A stretch of DNA of 40,571 nucleotides from Candidatus Doudnabacteria bacterium RIFCSPHIGHO2_02_FULL_42_25 (GCA_001777665.1 MFEQ01000006.1:88309-128879), one strand, 5' to 3'. Shown: positions 9,813 to 18,782, numbered from the stretch's first letter. A program made the numbers and translations. Notes: generated by a model not told the origin, from the sequence alone.

Positions 9813-9908
9813 TGTAGCGCGCCCATTTATGGGCTCGAGGGCTCGGCTACTCTAGAGCCGACCCGCCTGCCACGCCGGCATGGCGGGCAGGTGAATCGGC
9901 ACGCTACA
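9813..9908. repeat. Cloverleaf-like multi-hairpin palindromic element
   Basis: Outer TGTAGCG/CGCTACA encloses GCCC-atttat-GGGC, TCGGCT-actctag-AGCCGA and CCCGCCTGCC-acgcc-GGCAtGGCGGG. Confidence 0.7.
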
Positions 9909-9927
9909 GAGAACCCGTTCTAATAAT

Positions 9928-10107
9928 TTATCTCTTTCTTTTCTTTGTCACCGCATCCAAAATCATGAATCCGCGAGGAATTCTTTTTACGATCACTCGT
10001 TGTCTCTCGCGCCAACCCAAACTCCTTACACCTGAAGCTGGAAGCATAATTCCCAGTGACCCTTTGCCGATTCTGGTGACCTTTTTGATATTTGAATTTT
10101 TTGCCAT
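9928..10107 (-). CDS. Small SpoVT/AbrB-like DNA-binding protein (59 aa), absent from supplied ORF track
   Basis: MAKNSNIKKVTRIGKGSLGIMLPASGVRSLGWRERQRVIVKRIPRGFMILDAVTKKRKR*; resembles AbrB swapped-hairpin pattern (VTRIGKGSLGIMLP...LGWRERQRVIV). Confidence 0.7.
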   Translation of the reverse strand: MAKNSNIKKVTRIGKGSLGIMLPASGVRSLGWRERQRVIVKRIPRGFMILDAVTKKRKR

Positions 10108-10113
10108 ATTTTT

Positions 10114-10135
10114 TCTACGTAGTTAACTACGTAGA
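10114..10135. repeat. Perfect 22-bp palindrome TCTACGTAGTTAACTACGTAGA
   Basis: Self-reverse-complementary; 6 nt upstream of the AbrB-like start codon. Confidence 0.9.
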
Positions 10136-10141
10136 TCTTAA

Positions 10142-10438
10142 TTATTCTCTTACCCAACCTTCTGGGACATCACAGGGTGTTGGGAATTGCTTAATCTCGC
10201 CTGTTTGAGGATTTCTGGCTTCAGCGATGACCTGGATACAAACCTGGCCGTCATTCGATGTTTCTTCGGAATTTGATTTGGCTATAAAAAAATAATATCC
10301 GGCAGCCAAGACAGCGCCTGCTAATACAATCCCTAAAATTTCAGCCAGCAAATGCCTGGCAAACCAAGATTTATGGCTAATAGATTGGAGATCTGAAGCA
10401 GGTGTTCTATATATTATTTCGGGTTTCTGTTCGTCCAT
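10142..10438 (-). CDS. Hypothetical single-TM protein, 98 aa
   Basis: ILGIVLAGAVLAAGYYFFI TM segment followed by a short extracytoplasmic tail with two Cys. Confidence 0.7.
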   Translation of the reverse strand: MDEQKPEIIYRTPASDLQSISHKSWFARHLLAEILGIVLAGAVLAAGYYFFIAKSNSEETSNDGQVCIQVIAEARNPQTGEIKQFPTPCDVPEGWVRE

Positions 10439-10447
10439 CGATTCTAA

Positions 10448-11506
10448 CTACTCCTTTCCGATCATTATTGCTTGTTCGACAAACCGATTCGCATACCCAA
10501 ATTCGTTATCATACCAAGCGACCACCTTTACCATATCTCCGTCTACTACTTGAGTCAGTTCGAGATCAACAATCGATGAATGGGGGTTGCCAATAATATC
10601 AGTGGAAACAATCGGATCATGAGTTACCTGCAAGATATTTTGCCATATTGGATTTTTCGCTGCGTCAATAAAAACTTGGTTGACTTCCGCAACGGTCACT
10701 TTCTTGTTCAAAATAAAAGTAAAATCCGAAAGTGAACCGACAGGAGTTGGAACACGGAAAGCCATAGCCGTCAAAAGGCCCTTAAGTTCTGGGAGTGCTT
10801 CTGTTGTAGCGATTGAAGCCCCACTGCTTGTCGGGATAATGTTTTCCGCAGCGGCCCGAGCACGCCTCATATCATTCGATTTGCCACCGGGAGGTGGTCC
10901 GTCCACCAAATTTTGTTCAGCTGTGTACGAATGAATAGTCGACATCATCATTTTCTTTACTCCAAATTTAGAATGTAAAATTGCGATTACAGGTGTAATA
11001 TTGTTAGTCGTGCATGAAGCGTTAGAGATAATTTTTTCTTCATTATATTTATTATGGTTTACTCCAATGATAAATGTCGGGGTAATACCCTCATCCTTCG
11101 CTGGAGCTGAAATAATTACTTTTTTTGCACCAGCCTTGAGATGAGCACTAGATGCTTCAGTCGTAATAAACCGGCCAGTAGATTCCAGCACGACATCGAC
11201 ACTCAAGTCTCGCCATGGTAAGGTAGCTGGGTCTTTTTCTGCAAAAATGGGATAGCGTTTACCATCAACGATAATACTACCCATGGAAGAAATCGTTTGG
11301 TTTGCTTTTTCCTGCTTATCATCACTTCCAACTTTTTTATCGTATGGACCGTAATTGGAATCAAAGCGCAACAAATGCGCCAGAACTTTTGGTTCAGTTA
11401 AATCATTGATCCCGACCACTTCTAATTCCGGTTTGGTGAGTGCGATTTTAAAAGCTTGGCGGCCGATTCGACCAAAGCCATTGATGGCAATTCGAATTTT
11501 TTCCAT
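10448..11506 (-). CDS. gap: Glyceraldehyde-3-phosphate dehydrogenase, type I
   Basis: MEKIRIAINGFGRIGRQAFKIAL; SNASCTTNN active site; WYDNEFGYANR. Start at ATG 11506 rather than 11593. Confidence 0.95.
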   Translation of the reverse strand: MEKIRIAINGFGRIGRQAFKIALTKPELEVVGINDLTEPKVLAHLLRFDSNYGPYDKKVGSDDKQEKANQTISSMGSIIVDGKRYPIFAEKDPATLPWRDLSVDVVLESTGRFITTEASSAHLKAGAKKVIISAPAKDEGITPTFIIGVNHNKYNEEKIISNASCTTNNITPVIAILHSKFGVKKMMMSTIHSYTAEQNLVDGPPPGGKSNDMRRARAAAENIIPTSSGASIATTEALPELKGLLTAMAFRVPTPVGSLSDFTFILNKKVTVAEVNQVFIDAAKNPIWQNILQVTHDPIVSTDIIGNPHSSIVDLELTQVVDGDMVKVVAWYDNEFGYANRFVEQAIMIGKE

Positions 11507-11511
11507 CGGTT

Positions 11512-11631
11512 TTATATATATTGAGTTAAGAATACGGTGACAAGGGTTGCCCAGATCAAAACGATAAAATATTCTGTATCGTTCGTGATCCATTTGTATA
11601 TTCCCTGCACATTGTTTTTCTTTTTGGCCAT
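11512..11631 (-). CDS. Small membrane protein, 39 aa
   Basis: MAKKKNNVQGIYKWITNDTEYFIVLIWATLVTVFLTQYI*; occupies the gap upstream of gap; not in supplied ORF track. Confidence 0.5.
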   Translation of the reverse strand: MAKKKNNVQGIYKWITNDTEYFIVLIWATLVTVFLTQYI

Positions 11632-11670
11632 TTGATTTTAATTAATAATATTTTTATAACCATTTCGAGC

Positions 11671-11746
11671 GAGCGATGCGAGGGAGAAATCGCTCTCCGA
11701 GGGTGACCCTCGTAGGAGGGATCTCTCCCCCGGATCAAGTCCGGGG
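11671..11746. repeat. Composite GC-rich palindromic element overlapping the fba 3' end
   Basis: GAGCGAT/ATCGCTC, CGAGGGT-g-ACCCTCG, GGGAGA/TCTCCC, CCCCGGA-tcaag-TCCGGGG. Confidence 0.75.
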
Positions 11747-12652
11747 TCGAGATGGGTTAACTCTAAAACCTTTTGCTTTTCCACTCGTATACATTAACTT
11801 CAGCTTAGCTTCCGCGGCTTTACTCAAAGCTTCAGTGGCAGGGGCAAGTATCTTTCTCGGATCATAAACCTCGACATGTTTTTTTAAATTATCTCGAAGC
11901 GCTTTATTAAACGCTACTCGCAAATCAGTGTCGATGTTAAACACAGCTACTCCATGCTTAATCGCGGCTCGAATCTGTTTATCTGGGACACCGGAAGCTC
12001 CATGCATGACAAGAGGAATTTTTACTTTTTTTCTAATTGCTTTTACTCGGTCGATGTCGACATGTTCTTTAAGGGTGCTTAAAACTTTTTTGATCCGAGG
12101 ATCTACCGGAATACCGTGAACGGATCCGACTGCTATCGCCAACGTATCGATACGAGTGTCTCTGACAAATTCGGCAGCTTGGTCAGGATCAGTCATGAGA
12201 TCATCCCCACTTTTTACGTTCTGCCAATCTTCATTGCCTAAAATTCTTCCTAGTTCAGCCTGGACCCAGACTCCTCGGCGATGCGCGTAGCTAACCACGG
12301 CTTTCGTTAACTTCAAATTTTCTTTGTACGGTAAATGCGAGGCATCAACCATCACTGAACTATACCCGAGACTGATCAATTTTTTTATCAGATTAAAATC
12401 ATGACAATGATCTTGGTGGAGTGCGACTGGAATCTTCGCTTCTCTAGCAAAAGCTTTATTTAAACCCACTAATTCATCAATCCCTGCATACTCGAGAGCA
12501 CCGACAGAAGTTTGAACGATCACCGGCGCTTTTTGCTTCTCTGCAGCTCTGATTATCCCTTGCGTCATTTCGAGATCAGAAGTATTGAATGCTGGGATCG
12601 CATATTTCCCAAGCATATTTGGAGTTACAATTCGGCCAATATGTACCAGCAT
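11735..12652 (-). CDS. fba: Class II fructose-bisphosphate aldolase
   Basis: 305 aa; YAIPAFNTSDLEMTQGIIRAAE, ALHQDHCHDF, SVMVDASHLPY, AVGSVHGIP, LVMHGASGVPD, VFNIDTDLR. Confidence 0.94.
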   Translation of the reverse strand: MLVHIGRIVTPNMLGKYAIPAFNTSDLEMTQGIIRAAEKQKAPVIVQTSVGALEYAGIDELVGLNKAFAREAKIPVALHQDHCHDFNLIKKLISLGYSSVMVDASHLPYKENLKLTKAVVSYAHRRGVWVQAELGRILGNEDWQNVKSGDDLMTDPDQAAEFVRDTRIDTLAIAVGSVHGIPVDPRIKKVLSTLKEHVDIDRVKAIRKKVKIPLVMHGASGVPDKQIRAAIKHGVAVFNIDTDLRVAFNKALRDNLKKHVEVYDPRKILAPATEALSKAAEAKLKLMYTSGKAKGFRVNPSRPRT

Positions 12653-12859
12653 CTAAAACCTGGCTCCTGCTTTGAGAACTTCGAAGATGCCTGGGATGGA
12701 TTTTGCTCCTTTGGTATCACAAACTGCATACGCGATGTGATACTCGCAATCCCATTTTTTATCCGCTTCCACATTTTTTATTCCACGCCAGTATAAAAAT
12801 AGTAAAACAGCGACGATGACTAAAATTAATTTTGTTCGGTATCTTTTGCGGAGTAACAT
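12653..12859 (-). CDS. Hypothetical small membrane protein, 68 aa
   Basis: LILVIVAVLLFLYWRG TM segment; tightly packed between fba and the PfkB kinase. Confidence 0.6.
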   Translation of the reverse strand: MLLRKRYRTKLILVIVAVLLFLYWRGIKNVEADKKWDCEYHIAYAVCDTKGAKSIPGIFEVLKAGARF

Positions 12860-12860
12860 T

Positions 12861-13844
12861 TTATTTATTGTATTCTTTCGCTTTAAATTTTGGATGCTTA
12901 CGTAGCCAGGATTCTATTTGAGATTTCGTCTGTAATCCTTTGTGCGGTCCTGTATACAGTGCTACATTACCGCCATTGATCGTCCCCCAGGCTATAGCTT
13001 CAGGAACTGTTTTCCCATGAAAAATCGCAGCAGTAAATGCTGTACCAAAGGCATCTCCAGCGCCCGTTGCTTCTATAAGTGGGCCGGGGAAATGATCTAA
13101 GAACCAAATATTGGTTCCGTTCGAAGCATAAGCACCTGCGCGACCATCAGTGATGACAGCAATTTTCACGCCCATTTTGTGCATACCATGCGCAAGTGAT
13201 CGAATAGCTCTGGTTGTTTGTTGGGTCACCAGCTGTGCTTCTTCGCGGTTCAAAAATAAAATTTCAGTGCGTTTATAAATGCCGCCTAGAGCTTTTTTGC
13301 CCATCCGCATTTGGAATGTTCCGGGATTAAAGGCTAATTTCACCGATTTATTTTTTTGTAAGTACCGATCAACTTCTTTGTGGAATTTTTCGGTTCCTTG
13401 AGCCATGGACGAAAAATAAACCCATTCTGTGCTCAAATTCGGCAGTGTATATTTAAATTTATTGTGCTTGAGTAGTATGGTTCGTTCGCCTTTGAACACC
13501 AAAACAAAATGATAATTAGTCGCTACACCTTTGTTGATACTAATATGGGATGTATCGACTTTTTCTTTCTTAAATTCGTTGAGAATATCTTGACCATGGG
13601 CGTCTTGACCGATGGCACCAATATAGGTACCTTTCATTCCGAGTCTGGACGAACCAATAGCATTGTTGGCTGAATTACCGCAAGCAGGAAGGACGATTAA
13701 ATTCTCGTAAGGAATTTTATTAGCATAAGAAAAACAGATCTGGCAATCCCCATGATTAATATTGCAATGCACCGAAGCCTCATGAACTTCAATAAAAGCA
13801 TCGATGGTTGTATCACCTATGGAAACAATATCAAATTTAGCCAT
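12861..13844 (-). CDS. PfkB/ribokinase-family carbohydrate kinase
   Basis: 327 aa; FDIVSIGDTTIDAFIEV, GNSANNAIGSSRLG, C-terminal EATGAGDAFGTAFTAAIFHG anion-hole motif. Confidence 0.9.
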   Translation of the reverse strand: MAKFDIVSIGDTTIDAFIEVHEASVHCNINHGDCQICFSYANKIPYENLIVLPACGNSANNAIGSSRLGMKGTYIGAIGQDAHGQDILNEFKKEKVDTSHISINKGVATNYHFVLVFKGERTILLKHNKFKYTLPNLSTEWVYFSSMAQGTEKFHKEVDRYLQKNKSVKLAFNPGTFQMRMGKKALGGIYKRTEILFLNREEAQLVTQQTTRAIRSLAHGMHKMGVKIAVITDGRAGAYASNGTNIWFLDHFPGPLIEATGAGDAFGTAFTAAIFHGKTVPEAIAWGTINGGNVALYTGPHKGLQTKSQIESWLRKHPKFKAKEYNK

Positions 13845-13876
13845 TTTTGGTTTCTAAAAGCTTATTTTACGTCTTT

Positions 13877-13905
13877 ATTATAATGAAAACTTATCTTTTT
13901 GGCAA
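13877..13905 (-). promoter_or_regulatory. Sigma70-like promoter of the PfkB/fba/gap operon
   Basis: Minus strand TTGCCA - 17 nt - TATAAT. Confidence 0.75.
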
Positions 13906-13960
13906 GAAAATTCCCCTCCTCGGTTCGAGAATAAAAACTGCTGTCTAATTCTAGTATCTA

Positions 13961-13992
13961 CCCCACCTAACCTCCCCTGCTCCAGGGGAGGA
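13961..13992. repeat. CCTCCCCT-gctcc-AGGGGAGG hairpin repeat, same family as 22965-23051
   Basis: ccccacctaaCCTCCCCTgctccAGGGGAGG. Confidence 0.7.
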
Positions 13993-14003
13993 ACAACTGC
14001 ACG

Positions 14004-14978
14004 CTATTTTCTTTTTACTACTCTCTTTACAGCAGCAACTATAGCCTTCGCGTCCATTCCCCATTTGGCGATCAGTTCATTAGGTTCGCCGGATTCCCCG
14101 AATTTGTCAGGCATGCCCACAAACTCTTGGGGTACTGGCAAATTTCTACTTAAAGCTTCGGCCACCGCTGAGCCAACTCCACCTGTAATCTGATGTTCTT
14201 CTGCTGTGACAATGCATTTGGTTTTTTTAACTGATTCAACGAGGGTTTGTTCGTCTAGGGGCTTAACAGATGCCACGTTGATGACTTCGCATTCAATTCC
14301 TTCTTTGGTTAATTGATCAGCGGCTTGCAGGGCATAGTAAACTTGAGCGCCAGCTGCAGCGATCGTCACATCTTTGCCTTCGCGGTAAACAAAAGCTTTT
14401 CCGATTTCAAACGGGGTTTCTTCAGTAGTGAATTGAGGAGTTTTTTCTCTGGCCAATCGAATATAAACAGGCCCATTATGTTTGGCAGCTGCTAAAGTCG
14501 CTTTGCGAGCTTCAATTGCGTCTGCTGGGACTAATACCGTCATTCGCGGCAATACGCGCGTGATCGCGATATCTTCCATTCCTTGATGAGTAGCTCCATC
14601 TGGACCCACAGAAATACCTGCGTGCGAACCGACGATTTTGACATTGTTGCCAGAATAACAAATCGAAACGCGAATTTGGTCCCAATTTCTTCCCGGAGAA
14701 AATGTCGCGTAGGAAGTTATAAACGGAATATAGCCTTCGTGAGCAAATCCAGCACCCAGTCCGGCTAAATTCTGTTCTGCTACTCCGACTTCGATAAACC
14801 GATCAGGGTACTGTTTAGAAAATTCAAGCATTCTAGTGGATTCGGTAAGGTCGCAACAAAGTCCGATAACTTTCGGATTTTCTTTGCCTAATATCAAAAG
14901 GCCTTCCCCGTATCCATTTCGGATCGGGACTTGTTTGATATCAGGAGCAAATAAATTGTCTATGAGTTTGACTGTCAT
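14004..14978 (-). CDS. Transketolase C-terminal subunit
   Basis: 324 aa; RNGYGEGLLILGKENPKVIGLCCDLTEST, FIEVGVAEQNLAGLGAGFA, SHAGISVGPDGATHQGMEDIA. Confidence 0.92.
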   Translation of the reverse strand: MTVKLIDNLFAPDIKQVPIRNGYGEGLLILGKENPKVIGLCCDLTESTRMLEFSKQYPDRFIEVGVAEQNLAGLGAGFAHEGYIPFITSYATFSPGRNWDQIRVSICYSGNNVKIVGSHAGISVGPDGATHQGMEDIAITRVLPRMTVLVPADAIEARKATLAAAKHNGPVYIRLAREKTPQFTTEETPFEIGKAFVYREGKDVTIAAAGAQVYYALQAADQLTKEGIECEVINVASVKPLDEQTLVESVKKTKCIVTAEEHQITGGVGSAVAEALSRNLPVPQEFVGMPDKFGESGEPNELIAKWGMDAKAIVAAVKRVVKRK

Positions 14979-14984
14979 ATTAGT

Positions 14985-15049
14985 TCTACGAAAGTACGAA
15001 TTCTCGAATTACGAACTGTTCGTAGTTTCGCAATTTCGTATTTCGTAGA
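14985..15049. repeat. TACGAA-type intergenic inverted repeat A
   Basis: TCTACGAAAGTACGAATTCTCGAATTACGAA / TTCGTAGTTTCGCAATTTCGTATTTCGTAGA arms. Confidence 0.85.
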
Positions 15050-15895
15050 TTATTCATGCTCACTCCTTATCTTCCCTCCAAGTGTTCTTAATTCATCCAA
15101 GGCTTTTTTGGCTTCATCTTTTTCAAAAACTTTACTATGCCATTCGTATCGATACTCCATGAAGTCCACACCTTTGCCGGGAATAGTGTGGCAAATAATT
15201 ACTGTGGGTTTTTCATAAATCGCTTTGGCTTGATTGCAAGCATCGATAATTTCGCGGATATTGTGACCATCAATTTCCAGGACATGCCAACCAAATGCCC
15301 TCCATTTATCAGCAAACGGCTCCAGCGGCATGATGTCTTCGGTATGACCGTCAATTTGAATGTTGTTGCGATCGATAAGTCCTGTTAGATTTCGCAGTTT
15401 GTATTTCGATGCAAACATCGCTGCTTCCCAAGTTTGTCCTTCTTCTTGTTCCCCGTCACTCATGACGCAGTAAACTCGCCAGGGCTGTTTTTTTAAAATC
15501 AAACCTGCATAAGCCATGGCTGCTGCTTGCGATAAACCTTGGCCCAGCGGGCCAGAAGAGTTTTCAATCCCAGGTAGAGCTTCATTGTGTGGATGCCCAT
15601 GAAGGCGTGTGCCTAATTTTCGAAGTGTCGCTAATTCACTAGTGGGGAAAAATCCGGCATGTGCCATAGTCGCATACCACACAGGGTTAATATGCCCGCA
15701 AGAAAGTACAAATCTGTCCCGACTCTCCATCTGAGGGTTCTTCGGATCATAGTTCATTACTCCGAAGTAAAGCGCAGTAAATACGTCGGCCATATCCAAA
15801 GGCCCGGCAACATGTCCTGATTTGGCGGAGACAAGCATCCTGATGATGTCTTGTCTGATTTCATTCGCTTTGAGTTCGAGCTGTTCTAAGTTCAT
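15050..15895 (-). CDS. Transketolase N-terminal subunit
   Basis: 281 aa; SGHVAGPLDMADVFTALYF, LSCGHINPVWYA, GPLGQGLSQAAAMAYAG, VMSDGEQEEGQTWEAAMFA. Confidence 0.93.
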   Translation of the reverse strand: MNLEQLELKANEIRQDIIRMLVSAKSGHVAGPLDMADVFTALYFGVMNYDPKNPQMESRDRFVLSCGHINPVWYATMAHAGFFPTSELATLRKLGTRLHGHPHNEALPGIENSSGPLGQGLSQAAAMAYAGLILKKQPWRVYCVMSDGEQEEGQTWEAAMFASKYKLRNLTGLIDRNNIQIDGHTEDIMPLEPFADKWRAFGWHVLEIDGHNIREIIDACNQAKAIYEKPTVIICHTIPGKGVDFMEYRYEWHSKVFEKDEAKKALDELRTLGGKIRSEHE

Positions 15896-15905
15896 AAGGG
15901 GAATA

Positions 15906-16559
15906 TTATAATTCTATATCTTTTCTAAGACTTTCCAAAGCTTCTTGCTCATTCGGGCTTTGTAAAATACTGGAACCAGCCACTATAATATTTGCTCCGG
16001 CTTCAGCCACATCATGCGCAACACCAACTTTCACGCCGCCATCTACAACTATAATTAAAGTTTTAGACAAAGATCTTAATTCCTCAACCTTATCTATTAT
16101 TGAAGGAATAAACTCCCGCCCCTGTGCCCCTGGATGAATTCCCATGACCTGGACCATGTCTACTTTCTGTAAATATTTTCCTAATCGGTGGACCGCTGTT
16201 TCGGGATTGATCGCTATTCCGATCTGAAAACCCAAATTTTTTCCGTGCGCAATGACTTGATCCATATCTGGTTCATCCACTGCTTCATAATGAAATATAA
16301 CTTGCTTGAATCCTATTTCTTTAGCTTTCTCAAAATATTGTTGTGGCATCATGGTCATAAAATGAGCCATGAGAATCAAAGGCGAAGATTTTAGGAAATC
16401 CAATGCATCGGGCATGACAGTGGTTCGATCGACAAACACATCATCCATAAAGTCCACGTGTAGAATCCGAAAATACTGACTTAATCCAAATAGATCTGAA
16501 TACTTTTTTCTGAAATCTGATATATCATTAGTGAGTATCGCTGGTGCTAATTCTGTCAT
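15906..16559 (-). CDS. rpe: Ribulose-phosphate 3-epimerase
   Basis: 217 aa; LHVDFMDDVFV, MVQVMGIHPGAQGREF, IVVDGGVKVGVAHDVAEAGANIIVAGSSI. Confidence 0.9.
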   Translation of the reverse strand: MTELAPAILTNDISDFRKKYSDLFGLSQYFRILHVDFMDDVFVDRTTVMPDALDFLKSSPLILMAHFMTMMPQQYFEKAKEIGFKQVIFHYEAVDEPDMDQVIAHGKNLGFQIGIAINPETAVHRLGKYLQKVDMVQVMGIHPGAQGREFIPSIIDKVEELRSLSKTLIIVVDGGVKVGVAHDVAEAGANIIVAGSSILQSPNEQEALESLRKDIEL

Positions 16560-17005
16560 AAATTAATATCGATCTTTCGGACTTTGTTGACTCGTCGCAA
16601 GAACCGTTCTTCTTTTGCAAATGGCGTGGTTAAGAAAGTTTGGACAATATTTTTAGCTAAATCAAGAGTTGTATAATCTGCCGCCAGACACAAAATATTG
16701 ACATCATCGTCATTCCGCGCTGCATGAGCTGATTTTTCGTTCCAGGCCACTGCGGCTCGAGCGCCCTTCGCCTTGTTGGCAACGATACATTCCCCCTGAC
16801 CTGATCGGCAAATCAAAATTCCAAATGAACCATGTTCGTGCCCGACTTTCACTGCCACAGGCCAGGCAAAATCCGGATAATCATCCTCGGGGTCAAACTT
16901 GTCATTTCCAAAATCCTCATAGCTGTGCCCCCATTCTTTCAGCCAATTTTTGATTTCTTCTTTTAATTTGTAACCCCCATGATCAGCTCCTAGGTAAACT
17001 TTCAT
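16556..17005 (-). CDS. rpiB: Ribose-5-phosphate isomerase B / LacAB family
   Basis: 149 aa; MKVYLGADHGGYKLKEEIKNWL, FGILICRSGQGECIVANKAKGARAAV, DDVNILCLAAD. Confidence 0.88.
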   Translation of the reverse strand: MKVYLGADHGGYKLKEEIKNWLKEWGHSYEDFGNDKFDPEDDYPDFAWPVAVKVGHEHGSFGILICRSGQGECIVANKAKGARAAVAWNEKSAHAARNDDDVNILCLAADYTTLDLAKNIVQTFLTTPFAKEERFLRRVNKVRKIDINL

Positions 17006-17778
17006 TTATGTACACTTTCTCGATTAAATTCCGTGACTACTTGCCAGAAATTATCTGAATCCAAACTGGCTGCCCCGACCAATGCACCATCAATTTCCGG
17101 ATATTTAGCATACTCGTGAACGTTATCTTTGTTTACAGTACCACCGTACAACACTCTGATGTTTCTCGCAACTCCTTTGGCCAATTTTTTCTCCAGTAAA
17201 CTATAGATGTGATTAATTAATTCCAAAGCGTGTTCACCTGTTGCAGGATACGAATGCCTGGAAGTGGATATACTCCAAGTCGGTTCATAAACATAAATAA
17301 TATTTTCTAATTCTTTCGGTTCTAAATGTTTCGTAACTTTATTAAATTGTTTGGTCACGATAGCTTTCATTTCGTCCTTCGTTGCATCTTCTTCTGCACC
17401 CAAACATACTATAGGGGTCAGTTTATATTTCAGGGCAGTAAAAATTTTCGCATTGACTATTGAGTCTGTTTCGCCTAAATTTAACCGCCTCTCGGAGTGG
17501 CCCAGTATAACATAATTAGCTTTCCATTGTTTGACTTGAGACGCTGAAATCTCACCCGTCATGGCCCCATGTTCGACCCAACTGATATTTTGGGCTCCTA
17601 GCGAAAGGTGGTGCGTGTAGTGGCTTAATGCTGGCAAATATACAAATGGCGCGCAAATCACTACTTCAACATTATCAACCACTGAAGACATACGGTGCTC
17701 AATCGCAGACACCAAATGCCTAGCCTCTTCCACAGTCTGCGGGTTCATTTTCCAGTTGGCAATAATTAATTTCTTCAT
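17002..17778 (-). CDS. tpiA: Triosephosphate isomerase
   Basis: 258 aa; KKLIIANWKMNP, YVILGHSERRLNLGE, YEPTWSIS, RVLYGGTVN, DGALVGAASLD. Confidence 0.94.
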   Translation of the reverse strand: MKKLIIANWKMNPQTVEEARHLVSAIEHRMSSVVDNVEVVICAPFVYLPALSHYTHHLSLGAQNISWVEHGAMTGEISASQVKQWKANYVILGHSERRLNLGETDSIVNAKIFTALKYKLTPIVCLGAEEDATKDEMKAIVTKQFNKVTKHLEPKELENIIYVYEPTWSISTSRHSYPATGEHALELINHIYSLLEKKLAKGVARNIRVLYGGTVNKDNVHEYAKYPEIDGALVGAASLDSDNFWQVVTEFNRESVHK

Positions 17779-17779
17779 C

Positions 17780-18778
17780 TTATTTCTGCCTAAATATGTC
17801 GGCGGACATTTCGGGCAATACTGTGTTTACGTAGACGTCACTTCCGAGTTCAAATCCACCCCAAACGTTTAATCGAGGCAATATTTCTAGATGCCAATGA
17901 TAGCTTCGCTCGTCATAGCGAGAAAGTAATGAATGCGAAATTGGCAAAGAATGAATGTAGTAATTATATGCTGGATTATTCAGTTTATAGTGAAGCTTCT
18001 GGAGTACAATTTTTAAAACTAAACCCAACGATTTTCTTTCTTTAGCCGTAATTTCCATAAAACTGGCTTGGTGACGTTTCGGGATAATTCGCATCGCGTA
18101 CGGCACTCTAGCGGCAAACGGCGCAAATACCAGAAAGTCTTCATTGTCCAAAATAATTCGTTCCCGATCCGAAATTTCTTTGAGAATCATTTCGCAATAA
18201 ATGCATGCCCCTTCAGATTTAAAAAAAACATAACATCCAGTAACCTCGTCATGTAAATGTTCCGGAACAAAAGGTGTCGCAAAAATTTGTGAATGAGGAT
18301 GAATAAGCGAAGCTCCTCCAGCGAAACCGTGATTTTGCAAGATATGCACATATTCGACTTCGGAATGATTGGATAATTCTGTCATTCGCTCTTGATAGAC
18401 TTTCAAATTTAAATCCATAAGTTCATCAGATAAAAAACCGGTCAAAACATTGTGTGGACGAGTAACGACCACTTCGTGATCTCCAATTCCTTCACGGACT
18501 CGATAAAAGTCCGATCGTTCACGACCACCCGAATGCCCTAGTGCTTCAAACTTATTCAGGATTACTCTCACTTTCCAGTTCTTGCCCTTCGGATGAGCGG
18601 CAACTTCCAAATTAAATTCTTCTTTCCCAGCACAAAACGGACAAGTTATGTCGTGTTCGGGAACGGTTTTTGGATTTGGAGTCGCCGGGGCATGCTTAAA
18701 ATCCTCTGGTCTTGAGGCTCTATTTGGAGCAAATAATACCCAGTGTTGGGAGACGATATCTTGTCGAAATTCAGACAA
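17780..18778 (-). CDS. Galactose-1-phosphate uridylyltransferase-like HIT-superfamily protein
   Basis: 332 aa; CPFCAGKE, GGASLIHPHSQIFATPFVP, CIYCEMI, YHWHLEILPR. Confidence 0.85.
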   Translation of the reverse strand: MSEFRQDIVSQHWVLFAPNRASRPEDFKHAPATPNPKTVPEHDITCPFCAGKEEFNLEVAAHPKGKNWKVRVILNKFEALGHSGGRERSDFYRVREGIGDHEVVVTRPHNVLTGFLSDELMDLNLKVYQERMTELSNHSEVEYVHILQNHGFAGGASLIHPHSQIFATPFVPEHLHDEVTGCYVFFKSEGACIYCEMILKEISDRERIILDNEDFLVFAPFAARVPYAMRIIPKRHQASFMEITAKERKSLGLVLKIVLQKLHYKLNNPAYNYYIHSLPISHSLLSRYDERSYHWHLEILPRLNVWGGFELGSDVYVNTVLPEMSADIFRQK

Positions 18779-18782
18779 ATGT

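Noticed and set aside
9813-9908. tRNA gene
   Set aside because: Fold is cloverleaf-like, but it has no TTC-type T-loop, no U33 before an anticodon and no CCA-compatible acceptor geometry.
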